DNA from: DASXAQ01 sp036406615
GTDB lineage: Bacteria; Actinomycetota; UBA4738
Assembly: GCA_036406615.1 (NCBI GenBank)
Contig: DASXAQ010000065.1
Coordinates: 1-5,170 of the forward strand
Direction: 5' to 3'
Length of the DNA: 5,170 nt
The first letter of the stretch is position 1. The number at the start of each line of letters is the position of its first letter. Below are positions 4,995 through 5,170 of the stretch, in pieces. The position numbers and the translations under genes are program-made. Below the pieces are notes generated by a model. The model ran no database searches and had not been told where the DNA came from. It saw only the letters and a program-made list of their open reading frames with translations.

Positions 4995-5170
4995 ATGTCC
5001 ACGAAGTTCTTCGCGACCTCGCGTCGCCGAGTCATTGCCGGGGCAACAGGGGTGCTGGTCGCCGGCGCGGTAGCGCTCGCGGCCACGACCGCGTTCGCCG
5101 GGACGTCTTCGGCCAACGTCACCTACAAGTTCGCCGGTCTCATGGGCATCGCCAGCTCGCAGGCGGCGAC
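4995..5170 (+). CDS. Exported protein with twin-arginine-like signal peptide (3' partial)
   Basis: Only the first 58 codons are inside the window, with no stop. The start ATG has a strong ribosome site (AAGGAGG, 5-nt spacer) and a sigma70-like promoter about 100 nt upstream. The protein begins MSTKFFATSRRRVIAGATGV. SRRRVI at residues 9-14 resembles the Tat motif S-R-R-x-F-L-K, with Val in place of Phe. A hydrophobic Ala/Gly/Val stretch follows (residues 13-32), then a likely cleavage site AFA|GT after residue 35. Export by Tat, or by Sec because the motif is imperfect, is expected. The mature part begins GTSSANVTYKFAGLMGIASS, which I do not recognise, so no function is assigned. It diverges from the propeller operon, sharing a 179-nt intergenic region, so joint regulation is possible. 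Confidence 0.85.
   Translation, partial: MSTKFFATSRRRVIAGATGVLVAGAVALAATTAFAGTSSANVTYKFAGLMGIASSQAA

Noticed and set aside
4658..5122. A 154-codon minus-strand open frame across the divergent intergenic region
   Set aside because: It crosses a promoter, leader hairpins and the signal peptide of the plus-strand gene, and its second half is in a different frame from the propeller gene on the same strand.

Overview
The window is high-GC DNA. Its gene style suggests a high-GC actinobacterium, possibly a deep-branching lineage such as Thermoleophilia: GTG starts, strong GGAGG ribosome sites, a tRNA without an encoded CCA end, and exported proteins built of 'DVWAVG' or HAF-type repeats. This placement is an inference from composition and protein style, not a match to a known genome.

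Layout, left to right. (1) Positions 1-1667, plus strand: a GMC-family flavoprotein oxidoreductase (long-chain-alcohol-oxidase type). Its 5' end lies outside the window, so the GTG at 51 is not its start. (2) 1713-1784, plus strand: a complete tRNA-Lys(UUU) with a -10 box only 8 nt upstream. Its 3' end runs into a 15-bp-period tandem repeat and then a hairpin at 1807-1826. That hairpin sits between the tRNA and a convergent minus-strand gene. (3) 1834-4815, minus strand: three genes in the same direction. In transcription order they are a secreted seven-repeat 'DVWAVG' beta-propeller protein (4815-3646), a secreted HAF-repeat protein with a C-terminal Ig-like domain (3601-2174, 44 nt downstream), and a 65-residue protein with two membrane segments (2031-1834, 142 nt further on, possibly with its own promoter). 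(4) 4816-4994: a divergent intergenic region with a sigma70-like promoter reading right and a leader of about 95 nt that can form mutually exclusive hairpins. (5) 4995-5170, plus strand: the start of an exported protein with a twin-arginine-like signal peptide, cut off by the window edge.

The right-hand part is mainly about exported proteins: two different predicted beta-propellers encoded 44 nt apart, a small membrane protein downstream, and a divergent signal-peptide protein upstream. No enzyme active site is visible in the propellers, so their role is unknown; binding, adhesion or cell-surface scaffolding is plausible. The clearest unusual observation is in the 'DVWAVG' protein. Its mature chain has only two cysteines, one at each end of the propeller, both falling at the same repeat position, as expected for a disulfide that locks a circularly closed fold. 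I see no CRISPR array, transposase, integrase, phage gene or recognisable defence system.
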